A stretch of DNA of 64,000 bases from assembly GCF_900113065.1 (NCBI RefSeq), contig NZ_FOOA01000003.1:310001-374000 (forward strand), given 5' to 3'. The notes under the pieces are model-generated. The model was not told the DNA's origin. It did no database searches and saw nothing but the letters and a program-made list of their open reading frames with translations. The DNA comes from Aureimonas phyllosphaerae (GTDB lineage Bacteria; Pseudomonadota; Alphaproteobacteria; Rhizobiales; Rhizobiaceae). The position numbers and the translations under genes were made by a program. This document shows, piece by piece, positions 19,948 to 28,344 of the stretch. Within the stretch, counting starts at the first letter, position 1. Each line of letters begins with the position of its first letter.

Positions 19948-20609
19948 GGGGCCTTTTCATGTCGCAGCCGCTGCGGCCGGCCGGGGCGGGCGGCGGGGTG
20001 CGGGGTGGACCGGCGGACCCTTGGCGCCGCCCGCCGAGACGCGGCTCGCCGGACGATCGCCGGCCGCGCCGGAAGGCCCCGCCTATAGCGTCCGCGCGGG
20101 GGCATGGCGAGGCGCCTCTCCCCGTTTTCTCCTCAGCCCCGCCGTCCGGCCCTAACCTTCCACCCATCGCCGCCCCATCGAACAGGCGCGAATGATCACC
20201 GGGATCGTTCGGAGGGGCTGGCGGGCGGTGTCCGCGACACGCCCCCTGCCGGTGGGGACCGTGGCCCGGACGGTTCTGGCAAGTCCGGTTCAGCCTCCAA
20301 TACGAGAGGCGCTCGGAAAGCCGCAAACCCGAGACAGCCCCGAAGGCCGCTGCGTCAGAGGCAGTCGGCAGCAAGGGCCGAGGCGCGCGGCAACCGGAGA
20401 AGCTCCATGGCGGGGTCTCGCACACCCTGCCGAACCGCAAACACCGCGCGGGTCGCCGGAGGCGGACCACTTTTGTTTTCTACCCACGGAGGTTCGCCTC
20501 CGGCGGCCCGTCGCCTGTTCCCCGAACGGCGACCGACAGGAAGCCCACACGAAAAAGCCCGGCCACCGAGGTGGCGCGGGCCGCTTTCGCGCGTCCGGTG
20601 TTTGGATGC
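19948..20609. other. Long GC-rich intergenic region without a recognised gene
   Basis: 662 bases. Frames crossing it have no signal peptide, no domain and no good start. The notable structure is an 11-bp inverted repeat CGCCGGAGGCG/CGCCTCCGGCG (20454-20464 with 20495-20505) around a T-rich loop. The terminator of 20610-20918 lies at its right end. I considered RNase P RNA, tmRNA, SRP RNA and 6S RNA and saw no diagnostic core of any. Confidence 0.5.
20552..20582 (-). terminator. Intrinsic terminator after 20610-20918
   Basis: On the minus strand GCCCG-CG-CCACC, two-base loop, GGTGG-C-CGGGC (a small internal loop), then TTTTT. Confidence 0.8.
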
Positions 20610-20918
20610 TTATTCCGGCTCCTGCCCCGGCACGAGCCCGCCCGACGGCGTCGATGCCTCGACCGAGGGCGTCCGCCCGTTCACCAGCGGCACCGACGAG
20701 GCCTTGCCCGTCGCATCCCCCAGACCGAACGCGGCCGGATAGCCGTAATTGTCCGTCTGCAGCACCACGCGCCCGTCCGGCAGCACGACCTCGCGCACCA
20801 CCTGTTCGCGCTCGCGCGGCGACAGGATCGTGCCCGTCTCGCGCGGATCGTTGGCGAGCGCCGGAAACGCGGCGATCAGGAGCGCCAATCCGGCGCTGGC
20901 GTAGAGGCATTCCTTCAT
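20610..20918 (-). CDS. Small exported protein with C-terminal STPSGGLVPGQ motif
   Basis: 102 residues, family not recognised. Signal peptide 1-22 (ends FPALA). The middle reads EQVVREVVLPDGRVVLQTDNYGYPAA, which looks like short beta strands. The last residues STPSGGLVPGQEPE are nearly the same as the end of the protein at 21558-21917, so the two share a C-terminal motif of unknown use. Own terminator downstream. Confidence 0.8.
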   Translation of the reverse strand: MKECLYASAGLALLIAAFPALANDPRETGTILSPREREQVVREVVLPDGRVVLQTDNYGYPAAFGLGDATGKASSVPLVNGRTPSVEASTPSGGLVPGQEPE

Positions 20919-21031
20919 CGTCGTCCACCCTGGCTAAGGCGCCGGGCTCGCTAGGAACCGCGCGGCGCCGATTGTGTCGTTGGGGTGGCAACGGTCGGCC
21001 AAAGCCTTGAGTTCCCTCGGAAAAGCGCAAG

Positions 21032-21055
21032 AAAAAGGCCCGCCGGAGCGGGCCT
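21032..21055 (-). terminator. Intrinsic terminator after 21088-21432
   Basis: AGGCCCGC/GCGGGCCT, eight base pairs, four-base loop; minus strand continues TTTTTC. Confidence 0.85.
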
Positions 21056-21087
21056 CGATCACATCGCCGTGCGGTCTCGTCGGGCGG

Positions 21088-21432
21088 TCAGCCGCCACTC
21101 GCCGAGGTGCCGCCGAGCGGGATGCCGATGCCGCTGCGACCGCCTTCTGGGATCGCCCCCGGCACGCGCGTCAAAGCGTTGCCCGCCGAGCCCGACGCGT
21201 CCGGCGTCATGTTGCCATAGGCGCCGACGCCGTTCTGCAGGCCGCCCGCGCCGCGCGGGCCGCGGTCGCCGCCCGCCGAGCCAATGTCCATGCCGACGCC
21301 CGGCAGCCCTTCCGCCGGCTGCGACACCGAGCGGGTCTGGCGGAAGTCGTCCGTCGCCATCGACGACTGCGCCGCGGCGGGCGCGGCCAGGCCGGCGGCA
21401 AGAAGGAGGGCGGAAGCGATCGGCCGGAACAT
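21088..21432 (-). CDS. Small exported Gly/Ser-rich protein
   Basis: 114 residues from the ATG of the signal peptide MFRPIASALLLAAGLAAPAAAQ. The mature part is Gly/Pro/Ser-rich and without cysteine, with DIGSAGGDRGPRGAGG and GIGIPLGGTSASGG. It looks disordered. No family recognised. It lies between the two genes that share the STPSGG-VPGQ end and has its own terminator. Confidence 0.75.
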   Translation of the reverse strand: MFRPIASALLLAAGLAAPAAAQSSMATDDFRQTRSVSQPAEGLPGVGMDIGSAGGDRGPRGAGGLQNGVGAYGNMTPDASGSAGNALTRVPGAIPEGGRSGIGIPLGGTSASGG

Positions 21433-21493
21433 GGGACAGGTCCTTCGAATGAGTCTGCTGCAACAATGCCACGATTGGGGCCTTCGTTCCCAC

Positions 21494-21528
21494 GAAAAAC
21501 GCCGCCCCGCGGCAAGGCGGGGCAGCGT
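21494..21528 (-). terminator. Intrinsic terminator after 21558-21917
   Basis: Minus strand ACGCTGCCCCGC, six-base loop, GCGGGGCGGCGT (one G-U pair), then TTTT. Confidence 0.85.
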
Positions 21529-21557
21529 CAGCAAACCTCAAGCGTGGTCTGCCGGGA

Positions 21558-21917
21558 TCAGTCCGGCGTCTGCCCCGGTACGATGCCGCCCGACGGGGTC
21601 GAGCTGCTGGCCGCCGCGCCCGCGGCCGGGTCCATGCCCTGCGTCGGCGTGCCGTTGGCGGTCGGCGCTTCCGGCGTCGTCGAGCTGGTGGACGTATCGT
21701 CCGTGCCCATCGCCGCGCCGCCCGTCGGGGCCGCCGTGTTACCGGTGCGCGCCGCGTCGCCCATCGCGTCCGCGCCGCCCGTCGTCGTGGTGCCGGTCGC
21801 GCCCGCGGGCGGCATCATCGTCGTTCCGCCCGACGTCGAGGCGCCGTCGGTGGACTGGGCGAGCGCCGGGGCGGCGAGGAAGGCCAGGGCGGCCGTGGCG
21901 GTCAGGATCCGCTTCAT
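21558..21917 (-). CDS. Small exported Thr/Ala/Gly-rich protein with C-terminal STPSGGIVPGQ motif
   Basis: 119 residues. A signal peptide at 1-20 (ends APALA) is followed by low-complexity sequence of Thr, Ala, Gly and Pro (MMPPAGATGTTTTGGADAMG and more). The end STPSGGIVPGQTPD matches the end of the 20610-20918 protein. No cysteine, no known domain. It resembles in composition the linker of the PRC-barrel protein at 8479-8961. Confidence 0.78.
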   Translation of the reverse strand: MKRILTATAALAFLAAPALAQSTDGASTSGGTTMMPPAGATGTTTTGGADAMGDAARTGNTAAPTGGAAMGTDDTSTSSTTPEAPTANGTPTQGMDPAAGAAASSSTPSGGIVPGQTPD

Positions 21918-22381
21918 GAGTGTTCTCCCTATCGTTGGTCCCCGTCAGGGGGTTCGGGAGAAGAAGCGCCGCCGGCCACGATCGTTCCGATGGTTTTCGT
22001 GACCCGGCCAAGGGTCGGCCCCGGCCGAAAACGGGGCGGCGCGGCGTTCGCGGCGAGGCGAAATCGAGGCGCTGACCATTTGGTCAGTCTAACGATCTAT
22101 CTCCACTTGGCCGTCTTAAAGCAGACCAAATGGACACGCGCGGGCGACAGGAACGGTACGGACGAAACTTTCGCTTGCAAAGTCAAGCGAGTGCTTGCAC
22201 ACTTTTCTTGTTCGGGCAATTTCGCGAACTCGGGTGATGGACGAATTGCGTATCGGGGGCGCATCCCTCGAGTGGGCCGTGAAAGCGGGCCGCGATGTAT
22301 CTGTTCCTTTTCCTCGCATCAAGACTTGCCTGCAAACCCCGTAAGGGGACCATACATAGCCCAAGGAAAAGGGTATACGAC
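21918..22381. other. Intergenic region between 21558-21917 and cspA
   Basis: 464 bases holding the divergent promoters of the two genes and probably a long cspA leader, which cold-shock genes usually have. A TetR-type palindrome lies at 22072-22087. Short open frames here show no coding character. Confidence 0.5.
22072..22087. promoter_or_regulatory. TetR-type palindromic operator candidate
   Basis: CTGACCA-TT-TGGTCAG: seven-base arms and two-base spacer. A related GACCAAATGG follows about 35 bases downstream. It is 155 bases from the 21917 start and about 295 from cspA; no TetR gene is in the window. Confidence 0.4.
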
Positions 22382-22597
22382 ATGTCTCAGACCGGCACGG
22401 TCAAGTTCTTCAACACCGAGAAGGGCTTTGGTTTCATCAAGCCCGACAATGGTGGCGCCGACATCTTCGTCCACATCTCCGCGGTTCAGGCTTCCGGCCT
22501 GCCGGGTCTGGTCGAGAACCAGAAGGTCTCCTACGAGACCGAGCCGGACAAGCGCGGCAAGGGCCCCAAGGCCGTGAACCTCGAGGCGGCCGACTAA
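22382..22597 (+). CDS. cspA: Cold-shock protein
   Basis: 71 residues, one OB-fold cold-shock domain that binds single-stranded RNA or DNA and melts RNA structure. RNP1 KGFGFIKP and RNP2 DIFVHISAV are intact. The start at 22382 has AAGGAAAAGGG upstream. The long upstream region fits a regulated 5' leader. A strong terminator follows 50 bases after the stop. Confidence 0.97.
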   Translation: MSQTGTVKFFNTEKGFGFIKPDNGGADIFVHISAVQASGLPGLVENQKVSYETEPDKRGKGPKAVNLEAAD

Positions 22598-22647
22598 GTC
22601 TGCCCTTCCGCCGCCGGGTCCGTCCGGCTGCCCTCCCCCATCCTGAA

Positions 22648-22677
22648 ACGGCCCGCCGAGCCCCCGGCGGGCCGTTT
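22648..22677 (+). terminator. Intrinsic terminator of cspA
   Basis: ACGGCCCGCC/GGCGGGCCGT, a 10-bp stem with eight-base loop, followed by TTTGC. Confidence 0.85.
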
Positions 22678-22775
22678 TGCGTATTAACCCCGTTTTAACT
22701 CTTCCCGCCCGCCGGTTTGACTTGGTGTCCCCTGCACACAATCCTTAATCAAGGATTAACGAGGCAGGACGACAG

Positions 22776-23750
22776 ATGAAGCGGATTCTCCAGGTGCTTG
22801 CCGCCGCCCTTGCCGTCGGGACCCCGCAGGCGGCATCGGCATTCGACGGCGGACTGACGCTCGATCGCTACCCGACGGTGGCACGCGGCGGCGCCGACAC
22901 GTCGGTCTCGGCCGCCGGTCGGGATCACGGCCGCTACGAAGGCGCCTATCGCAGCGGCCGGTACGGCGGCCACGACGGGCGCTCCTATCGCAGTGACCAC
23001 AACGATGGTTACTACCAGCGCTCCTATCGCGGCGACCACCATGACGGGCGATATAGGAAGGCCGGCTCGTTCCATCACGCTGACGACACTGCCGCGCGAC
23101 GGATCGAACCCCGCTGGAATGAGGGCCGCCGCTACCGCTCGAACGGCTCCTTCGTCGATGTGCGAGCCTATGGCGGTGCGGTCGATCCCGGTAGCTTCTA
23201 CGGCACCTCGGGGCCGGTCGGGTCCTCGTTCATCACCGTCGGCCTGCCCTCCGACGATTGGTGCCCGCCGTCCTTCTACTACGGCGGCCTTAGCGGCGGC
23301 CCGAAGATCCTCAACGTCGAAGAGGACCGGCTGGACCGGCAACCCTACGGCAAGGACGGCCTTGCGGTGTCGCATGTCGGAACCGCCAAGATCATCCGCA
23401 TCGGGCCGGATTTTCGCGCGGGACGCGAGCGGAACATGGCGGCGGAGCGCGACGACACCACGCCGACGCCCTTCGCGGAGCTCTCGCCGGAGGAGCGCGC
23501 CGTCACCGTGTTCCCCGATCCCGACGTCGTCGAGCGACCCGTCGATCCGCCGGCCACGCGCCGCGCCGACGCCCGCACGGCCGCGACGACGTCCGAGCCG
23601 GAAGACGCACCGGCGGCGGGCGCGACGTTCGAGCCCTGGACGGCCGAATGGCTGCGCGACTGCGTGGCGCGCCATCCGAACTTCGATTCCTCGCTCGGAA
23701 CCTATACCAACGAGGCGGGCCAGCGGCGCTTCTGCACCGGCGAGCCCTGA
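22776..23750 (+). CDS. Exported protein with C-terminal BA14K-like domain
   Basis: 324 residues. Signal peptide 1-22 (ends AASA). Residues 45-100 are rich in Tyr, Arg, His and Asp with an imperfect repeat SYRSDHNDGYY/SYRGDHHDGRY. The last 40 residues, WTAEWLRDCVARHPNFDSSLGTYTNEAGQRRFC split around the two cysteines, follow the BA14K pattern (W..C...P.FD...GTY....G..R.C). BA14K is a Brucella immunoreactive lectin-like protein. Lectin activity here is only inference. Converges on the hydrolase gene with a four-base gap. Confidence 0.82.
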   Translation: MKRILQVLAAALAVGTPQAASAFDGGLTLDRYPTVARGGADTSVSAAGRDHGRYEGAYRSGRYGGHDGRSYRSDHNDGYYQRSYRGDHHDGRYRKAGSFHHADDTAARRIEPRWNEGRRYRSNGSFVDVRAYGGAVDPGSFYGTSGPVGSSFITVGLPSDDWCPPSFYYGGLSGGPKILNVEEDRLDRQPYGKDGLAVSHVGTAKIIRIGPDFRAGRERNMAAERDDTTPTPFAELSPEERAVTVFPDPDVVERPVDPPATRRADARTAATTSEPEDAPAAGATFEPWTAEWLRDCVARHPNFDSSLGTYTNEAGQRRFCTGEP

Positions 23751-23754
23751 GCGG

Positions 23755-24393
23755 TCAGCGCAGGAAGGGATTGGTGCGGCGCTCGACGCCGATCCGGCTG
23801 CCGGGCCCGTGGCCGCAGATGAAGCCGACCTCGTCGCCGAGCGGCAGGATCTTGTCGCGGATGGTGGCGAGGAGCTGCGCGTGGTCGCCGCCCGGAAGGT
23901 CGGTCCGACCGATCGAGCCGGCGAAGAGAACGTCGCCCGCGTGGAGGAACCGGGCCTCGCGCTGGAAGAAGACGACATGGCCGGGCGCGTGGCCCGGCGC
24001 ATGGATGACCTCGAAACGGTGGGGCCCGAGCGTCAGCACATCGCCGTCCTCCAGCCAGCGGTCCGGCGTGCAGTTGCGGAACGTCCCCGGCAGGCCGAAC
24101 ATCCGCGCCTGATCCTCCAGCCGCCCGAGCAGCATCTCGTCCGCGCGATGCGGCCCGACGATCTCGACGCCGAGCGCGCCCTTCAAGTCCATGGCGCCGC
24201 CGGCGTGGTCGATATGGCCATGGGTGATCCAGATGGCCTCCACGGTCACGCCGAGCCGTTTCACCGCCGTCTCGATCCGCTCGACGTCGCCGCCGGGGTC
24301 CACCACCACAGCCGCCTTCTCCCCGGCGTCGTAGAGGATGCAACAGTTCTGCTGGAACGGGGTGACGGGAACGATCTCGGCGGCAAGGCTCAT
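23755..24393 (-). CDS. Metallo-beta-lactamase-fold hydrolase (glyoxalase II-like)
   Basis: 212 residues. The zinc motif THGHIDHAGG is intact, and further ligands are in GHAPGHVVF and HAGDVLF. The length and PFQQNCCILYD opening fit the YcbL/GloB-like thioester hydrolases, which may hydrolyse S-lactoylglutathione or similar. The C-terminal substrate domain of true glyoxalase II is absent. The start at 24393 (MSLAAEIVPV) was chosen over a longer Arg-rich extension. The ilvE gene is upstream on the same strand. Confidence 0.9.
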   Translation of the reverse strand: MSLAAEIVPVTPFQQNCCILYDAGEKAAVVVDPGGDVERIETAVKRLGVTVEAIWITHGHIDHAGGAMDLKGALGVEIVGPHRADEMLLGRLEDQARMFGLPGTFRNCTPDRWLEDGDVLTLGPHRFEVIHAPGHAPGHVVFFQREARFLHAGDVLFAGSIGRTDLPGGDHAQLLATIRDKILPLGDEVGFICGHGPGSRIGVERRTNPFLR

Positions 24394-24445
24394 GAGGCGA
24401 ATCCTGTGGCGGCGGGTCGGGGGATGATGAGCCGCGACCTCGAAA

Positions 24446-24475
24446 AGAAAAGGGCCCGCCCTGCGGCGAGCCCTT
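24446..24475 (-). terminator. Intrinsic terminator after ilvE
   Basis: Minus strand AAGGGCTCGCC, loop GCAG, GGCGGGCCCTT (one mismatch), then TTCTTTTC. Confidence 0.75.
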
Positions 24476-24499
24476 GCGGTGGTCAAAGGATCGGACCGG

Positions 24500-25390
24500 C
24501 TATTCGGCCGCCAGACGCTTCGGCTGAACCTCGGCGGCGTAGTCTTCCACCAGACGACGGGTGACGTCGCCCGGCGTGAAGCGATACGGGCCGATCTCGG
24601 CCACCGGCGTCACCTCGGCAGCCGTGCCGCACAGGAAGCACTCGGTGAAGCCTTCCAGTTCCTCCGGCATGATGGCGCGAACCTGCACCTCGTAACCGCG
24701 ACGCTTGGCGAGATCGATCACCGTGCGGCGCGTGATGCCGTCGAGGAAGCAGTCCGGATCGGGCGTATGGATCACGCCGTCCTGGACGAAGAAGACGTTG
24801 GCGCCGGTCGCCTCCGCGACGCGTCCGCGCCAGTCGAGCATCAGCGCGTCGGCATAGCCCTTGGCCTCGGCCGCGTGCTTGGAGATCGTGCAGATCATGT
24901 AGAGGCCGGCGGCCTTGGCGCGCGACGGGGCGGTCTTCGGATCGGGCCGGCGGTACTCGGCGAGATCGAGCCGGATGCCCTTCATCCGCTGCTCGGGGTC
25001 GAAATAGCTCGGCCACTGCCAGATCGCGATGGCGAGGTTGATCGTGTTCTTCTGGGCCGAGACGCCCATCGATTCCGAGCCGCGCCAAGCGATCGGCCGG
25101 ACATAGGCGTCACGGAAACCCTGGCGGCGCAGGAGCTCGCTGCAGGCATCGTCGATCGCCTGGGCGCTGTAGGGGATTTCGAAGCCGAGGATGCGTCCCG
25201 ACTCGATCAGGCGTTCGGTGTGCTCGCGCAGCTTGAAGATCTCGCCGCCATAGGCGCGCTCGCCCTCGAAGACGGCGCTGGCATAGTGCAGGCCGTGCGT
25301 CAGCACGTGGACCTTGGCATCCTTCCAGGGCACGAATTCGCCGTTGTACCAGATCTGGCCGTCGAGTTGGTCGAAGGGAACGCTGCTCAT
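24500..25390 (-). CDS. ilvE: Branched-chain amino acid aminotransferase
   Basis: 296 residues, fold type IV PLP enzyme, last step of Val, Leu and Ile synthesis and first step of their breakdown. Features: the early strand DGQIWYNGEFVPWKDAKVHV, the PLP-lysine region (AKGYADALMLDWRGRVAEA) and the late TGANVFFVQDG and TRRTVIDLAK segments. It is divergent from the MarR gene across 267 bases, a neighbourhood often seen in Hyphomicrobiales. Confidence 0.94.
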   Translation of the reverse strand: MSSVPFDQLDGQIWYNGEFVPWKDAKVHVLTHGLHYASAVFEGERAYGGEIFKLREHTERLIESGRILGFEIPYSAQAIDDACSELLRRQGFRDAYVRPIAWRGSESMGVSAQKNTINLAIAIWQWPSYFDPEQRMKGIRLDLAEYRRPDPKTAPSRAKAAGLYMICTISKHAAEAKGYADALMLDWRGRVAEATGANVFFVQDGVIHTPDPDCFLDGITRRTVIDLAKRRGYEVQVRAIMPEELEGFTECFLCGTAAEVTPVAEIGPYRFTPGDVTRRLVEDYAAEVQPKRLAAE

Positions 25391-25657
25391 CTTGGGGATC
25401 GCGCCGAAGGCGCCCTTTCCTGTCTCGTTCGTGCATCGACCCGGCGATGCGTCGACCCTCCCGACCGCCCGGGCGCGGTGGCATGACCGTCGGTCCCCGG
25501 AAGGGTGCGGCGCTCATGGGATGAAATTGCGGCAGGCCTCGCGCCGGCCCCGATCCGGGGCATTCGAAAGGCCATTCGACAGGCGATCGCTGTTTGCGAG
25601 CGCTTGCGCGGGTGTAACAATGGGCGGTAGATACGTCAACAGTACTGACCTATTTCG

Positions 25658-26194
25658 ATGGACCAGCCCTTGGCCGATGCCCCTGCCCCGGACGCCACGA
25701 TCGTCGAGGACGCGCTGCCCACGCGCGGCGAACTCGACTTCCGGCTGATCGAGCTGTTCTTCTTCGCCTACCGCGAATTCACGGGCGACGCCGACTCGAT
25801 CCTCGAGCGCTATGGGTTCGGGCGCGCACATCATCGTATCCTGCACTTCGTGAACCGCGACCCCGGCATGACCATCGCCGAGATTCTGGACCTTCTGGAG
25901 ATCACCAAGCAATCCCTCTCGCGCGTTTTGCGCCAGCTGATCGACGACGGCTTCATCGCGCAGGTCCAGGGAACCGACGACCGGCGGCAGCGCCGCCTCT
26001 ATCCGACGCAGAAAGGCCGCGATCTGACGCTCGAACTCTCCCGCGCGCAGGGCCGGCGGATCGACGCCGCCTTTCGCGCCGCCGCTCTGGACGATCCGGG
26101 CCTCGTGAACGACTTTCTCCTGGAGATGGGCGCCGATCGGAAGGCGACACGGGACTGGTTCGCGCGTAAGGGCATCGGAAGGGAGAACCGCTGA
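25658..26194 (+). CDS. petP: MarR-family regulator, PetP-like
   Basis: 178 residues with a central winged helix-turn-helix (PGMTIAEILDLLEITKQSLSRVL) and the wing DDRRQRRLYPT, typical of MarR proteins. Gene order MarR then OmpR-type regulator is that of petP-petR, first described beside petABC in Rhodobacter capsulatus. The response regulator starts one base after its stop, so they are cotranscribed. The name is by context and resemblance; ligand and targets are unknown. Confidence 0.8.
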   Translation: MDQPLADAPAPDATIVEDALPTRGELDFRLIELFFFAYREFTGDADSILERYGFGRAHHRILHFVNRDPGMTIAEILDLLEITKQSLSRVLRQLIDDGFIAQVQGTDDRRQRRLYPTQKGRDLTLELSRAQGRRIDAAFRAAALDDPGLVNDFLLEMGADRKATRDWFARKGIGRENR

Positions 26195-26195
26195 C

Positions 26196-26912
26196 ATGAC
26201 GCTCGCCGAGGATCATGCGACCGACGAATCGATGGACGATGCCCCGCATCTCCTGATCATCGACGACGACCGCCGCATCCGCAGCCTCCTGTCGCGCTTC
26301 CTGTCGGAGCGCCGCTTCCGCGTGTCGGTCGCCTCCGACGCCGCCGAGGCCCGTCGCATTCTTCAGGGCCTCGAGTTCGATCTGATGATCGTCGACGTGA
26401 TGATGCCGGGCGAAAGCGGGCTCGACCTCGTGCGCTCCGTCTCGCCCCATCGCGACATCCCGATCCTGATGCTGACCGCCCGCTCGGAAACCGACGACCG
26501 CATCCTCGGCCTCGAGGCGGGGGCCGATGACTATCTCGCCAAGCCCTTCGATCCGCGCGAGCTTCTTCTGCGCATCAACAACATCCTGAAGCGCGGCGGC
26601 ACGACGCCGGTGCAGAAGGTCGAGCACGTGCGCTTCGGGCCATTCTCGTTCTCGTTGTCGCGCAAGGAGCTGCGACGCGGTGCCGACGTGATCCGCCTGA
26701 CCGAGCGCGAGCAGGAGATCATGACGCAATTCGCCCAGAAGGCGGGCGACACCATACCGCGCCAGGATCTCCTCACCAACGACACCGAGGTCGGCGAGCG
26801 GACGGTGGACGTGCAGATCAATCGGCTGCGCCGCAAGATCGAGAGCGATCCTGCCAATCCCCTCTGGCTTCAGACGGTGCGCGGCATCGGTTACCGTCTG
26901 AATGTCGATTGA
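26196..26912 (+). CDS. petR: OmpR-family response regulator, PetR-like
   Basis: 238 residues. Receiver domain with acidic pair DDD (23-25), phosphoacceptor D67 in VDVMMPG, and conserved K116. The C-terminal OmpR/PhoB winged helix includes LTEREQEIM and VDVQINRLRRKIE, ending RGIGYRLNVD. It lies one base after the MarR gene and overlaps the kinase start by 11 bases, so all three form one operon. Confidence 0.93.
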   Translation: MTLAEDHATDESMDDAPHLLIIDDDRRIRSLLSRFLSERRFRVSVASDAAEARRILQGLEFDLMIVDVMMPGESGLDLVRSVSPHRDIPILMLTARSETDDRILGLEAGADDYLAKPFDPRELLLRINNILKRGGTTPVQKVEHVRFGPFSFSLSRKELRRGADVIRLTEREQEIMTQFAQKAGDTIPRQDLLTNDTEVGERTVDVQINRLRRKIESDPANPLWLQTVRGIGYRLNVD

Positions 26913-28344
26913 ACGCGTCATCGACGCCTCGGTGATCGCCGAGGCGGGCAGCGAGACCGGAGCGAAGCGGCCGCCGCCGCGTCGGGGCTGGGGCGCGGCG
27001 CTACGCGGCCTGTCGCGCCAGCTCCGGCGCTTCGTCTCGCGCCGCACGCCCAAGGGCCTCTACGCCCGATCGCTGATCATCATCATCGCGCCGATGGTGC
27101 TGCTCCAGTCGGTGGTCGCCTTCGTCTTCATGGAGCGCCACTGGCAGACGGTGACGCAGCGTCTCTCGGCCTCGGTGGTGCAGGACATCTCGGCCGTGAT
27201 CGACATGATCCAGACCTATCCCGACCCAGCGGGCGAGTATGCCGAGATGACGCGGATCGCGCGCGAGCGCCTGGCGCTCAACGTCCTGGTCCTGCCGCCC
27301 GAGCCCCTGCCCGCCCCGGCGCCCAAGCCCTTCTTCAACATTCTCGACGGCATCCTGTCGGAGGAAATCACCCGGCAGATCAATCGGCCTTTCTGGATCG
27401 ACACGCTCGGCGAGTCGCGGATCGTCGAGATCCGCATCCAGCTGCCGGACCACATGCTGCGCATCTTCGCGCCGCGCAATTCGGCCTACGCCTCCAACAG
27501 CCACATCTTCCTTCTCTGGATGGTCGGCACGTCGCTGGTGCTGATCCTGATCGCGATCCTGTTCCTGCGAAACCAGATCCGCCCGATCCAGAAGCTCGCA
27601 CAGGCGGCCGAGGGCTTCGGTCGTGGACAGCCGATGCCGCCCGATTTTCGCGTGCGCGGCGCATCGGAGGTGCGGCGTGCCTCGCTCGCCTTCATCCAGA
27701 TGCGCGACCGCATCGAACGCCAGATCGAGCAGCGCACGCAGATGCTGAACGGCGTCAGCCACGACCTGCGCACGGTCCTGACCCGCTTCCGCCTGCAGCT
27801 CGCGCTTCTCGAAGAGAACGAGGATCGGCAGGAGCTCGAGCAGGACGTCGACGAGATGGGTCGGATGCTGGAAGGCTATCTCGCCTTCGCCAAGGGCGAG
27901 GGCGGCGAGGAGGTCGGCGAGCTCGACCTCGAGCGCGTCTTCGCCCGTTTTGAGAGCGAGGCGTCCCTGAAAGGACGGAGCCTCGAGACCGATCTCGTCG
28001 GCGATCCGCGCATCTCGGTGCGGCCCGACGCCTTCGTGCGCTGCCTCGGCAATCTCGTCGCCAACGCGCTGCGCCACGGCAACGCAGTCCGGCTCAGCGC
28101 TCGGCACGACGACCGCTGGCTGTCGGTCTCCGTGGAAGACGATGGTCCCGGCATCGAGCCGACGCAGCGCGAGGACGTCTTCAAGCCGTTCGTTCGGCTG
28201 GACGAGGCCCGCAACATCGATGCGGGCGGCACGGGCCTCGGCCTTGCGATCGCGCGCGATGTCGCGCGCAGTCATGGCGGCGACATCCTCCTGTCGGAAT
28301 CCTCGCTCGGCGGGCTGAAGGCGCTGGTCCGAATTCCGGCCTAG
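26902..28344 (+). CDS. Membrane sensor histidine kinase, partner of the PetR-like regulator
   Basis: 480 residues. An N-terminal transmembrane helix (about 58-77), a periplasmic domain to about 200, a second helix (202-223), HAMP, then the phosphoacceptor H287 in NGVSHDLRTVLTR. The ATPase domain has NLVANALRHG, EDDGPGIEP and GGTGLGLAIARDV. The plan is EnvZ-like. It overlaps the response-regulator gene, so the pair is cognate. Its TAG stop lies within the left end of the palindromic element at 28341. Confidence 0.94.
   Translation: MSIERVIDASVIAEAGSETGAKRPPPRRGWGAALRGLSRQLRRFVSRRTPKGLYARSLIIIIAPMVLLQSVVAFVFMERHWQTVTQRLSASVVQDISAVIDMIQTYPDPAGEYAEMTRIARERLALNVLVLPPEPLPAPAPKPFFNILDGILSEEITRQINRPFWIDTLGESRIVEIRIQLPDHMLRIFAPRNSAYASNSHIFLLWMVGTSLVLILIAILFLRNQIRPIQKLAQAAEGFGRGQPMPPDFRVRGASEVRRASLAFIQMRDRIERQIEQRTQMLNGVSHDLRTVLTRFRLQLALLEENEDRQELEQDVDEMGRMLEGYLAFAKGEGGEEVGELDLERVFARFESEASLKGRSLETDLVGDPRISVRPDAFVRCLGNLVANALRHGNAVRLSARHDDRWLSVSVEDDGPGIEPTQREDVFKPFVRLDEARNIDAGGTGLGLAIARDVARSHGGDILLSESSLGGLKALVRIPA

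Noticed and set aside
19948-20609. Possible structural RNA (RNase P, tmRNA, SRP or 6S RNA) in the long gap
   Set aside because: None of the conserved cores or the tmRNA tag sequence could be found by eye.
22150-22175. GGAAC-N17-CGCT upstream of cspA
   Set aside because: One mismatch in a four-base -10 box is not enough in GC-rich DNA.
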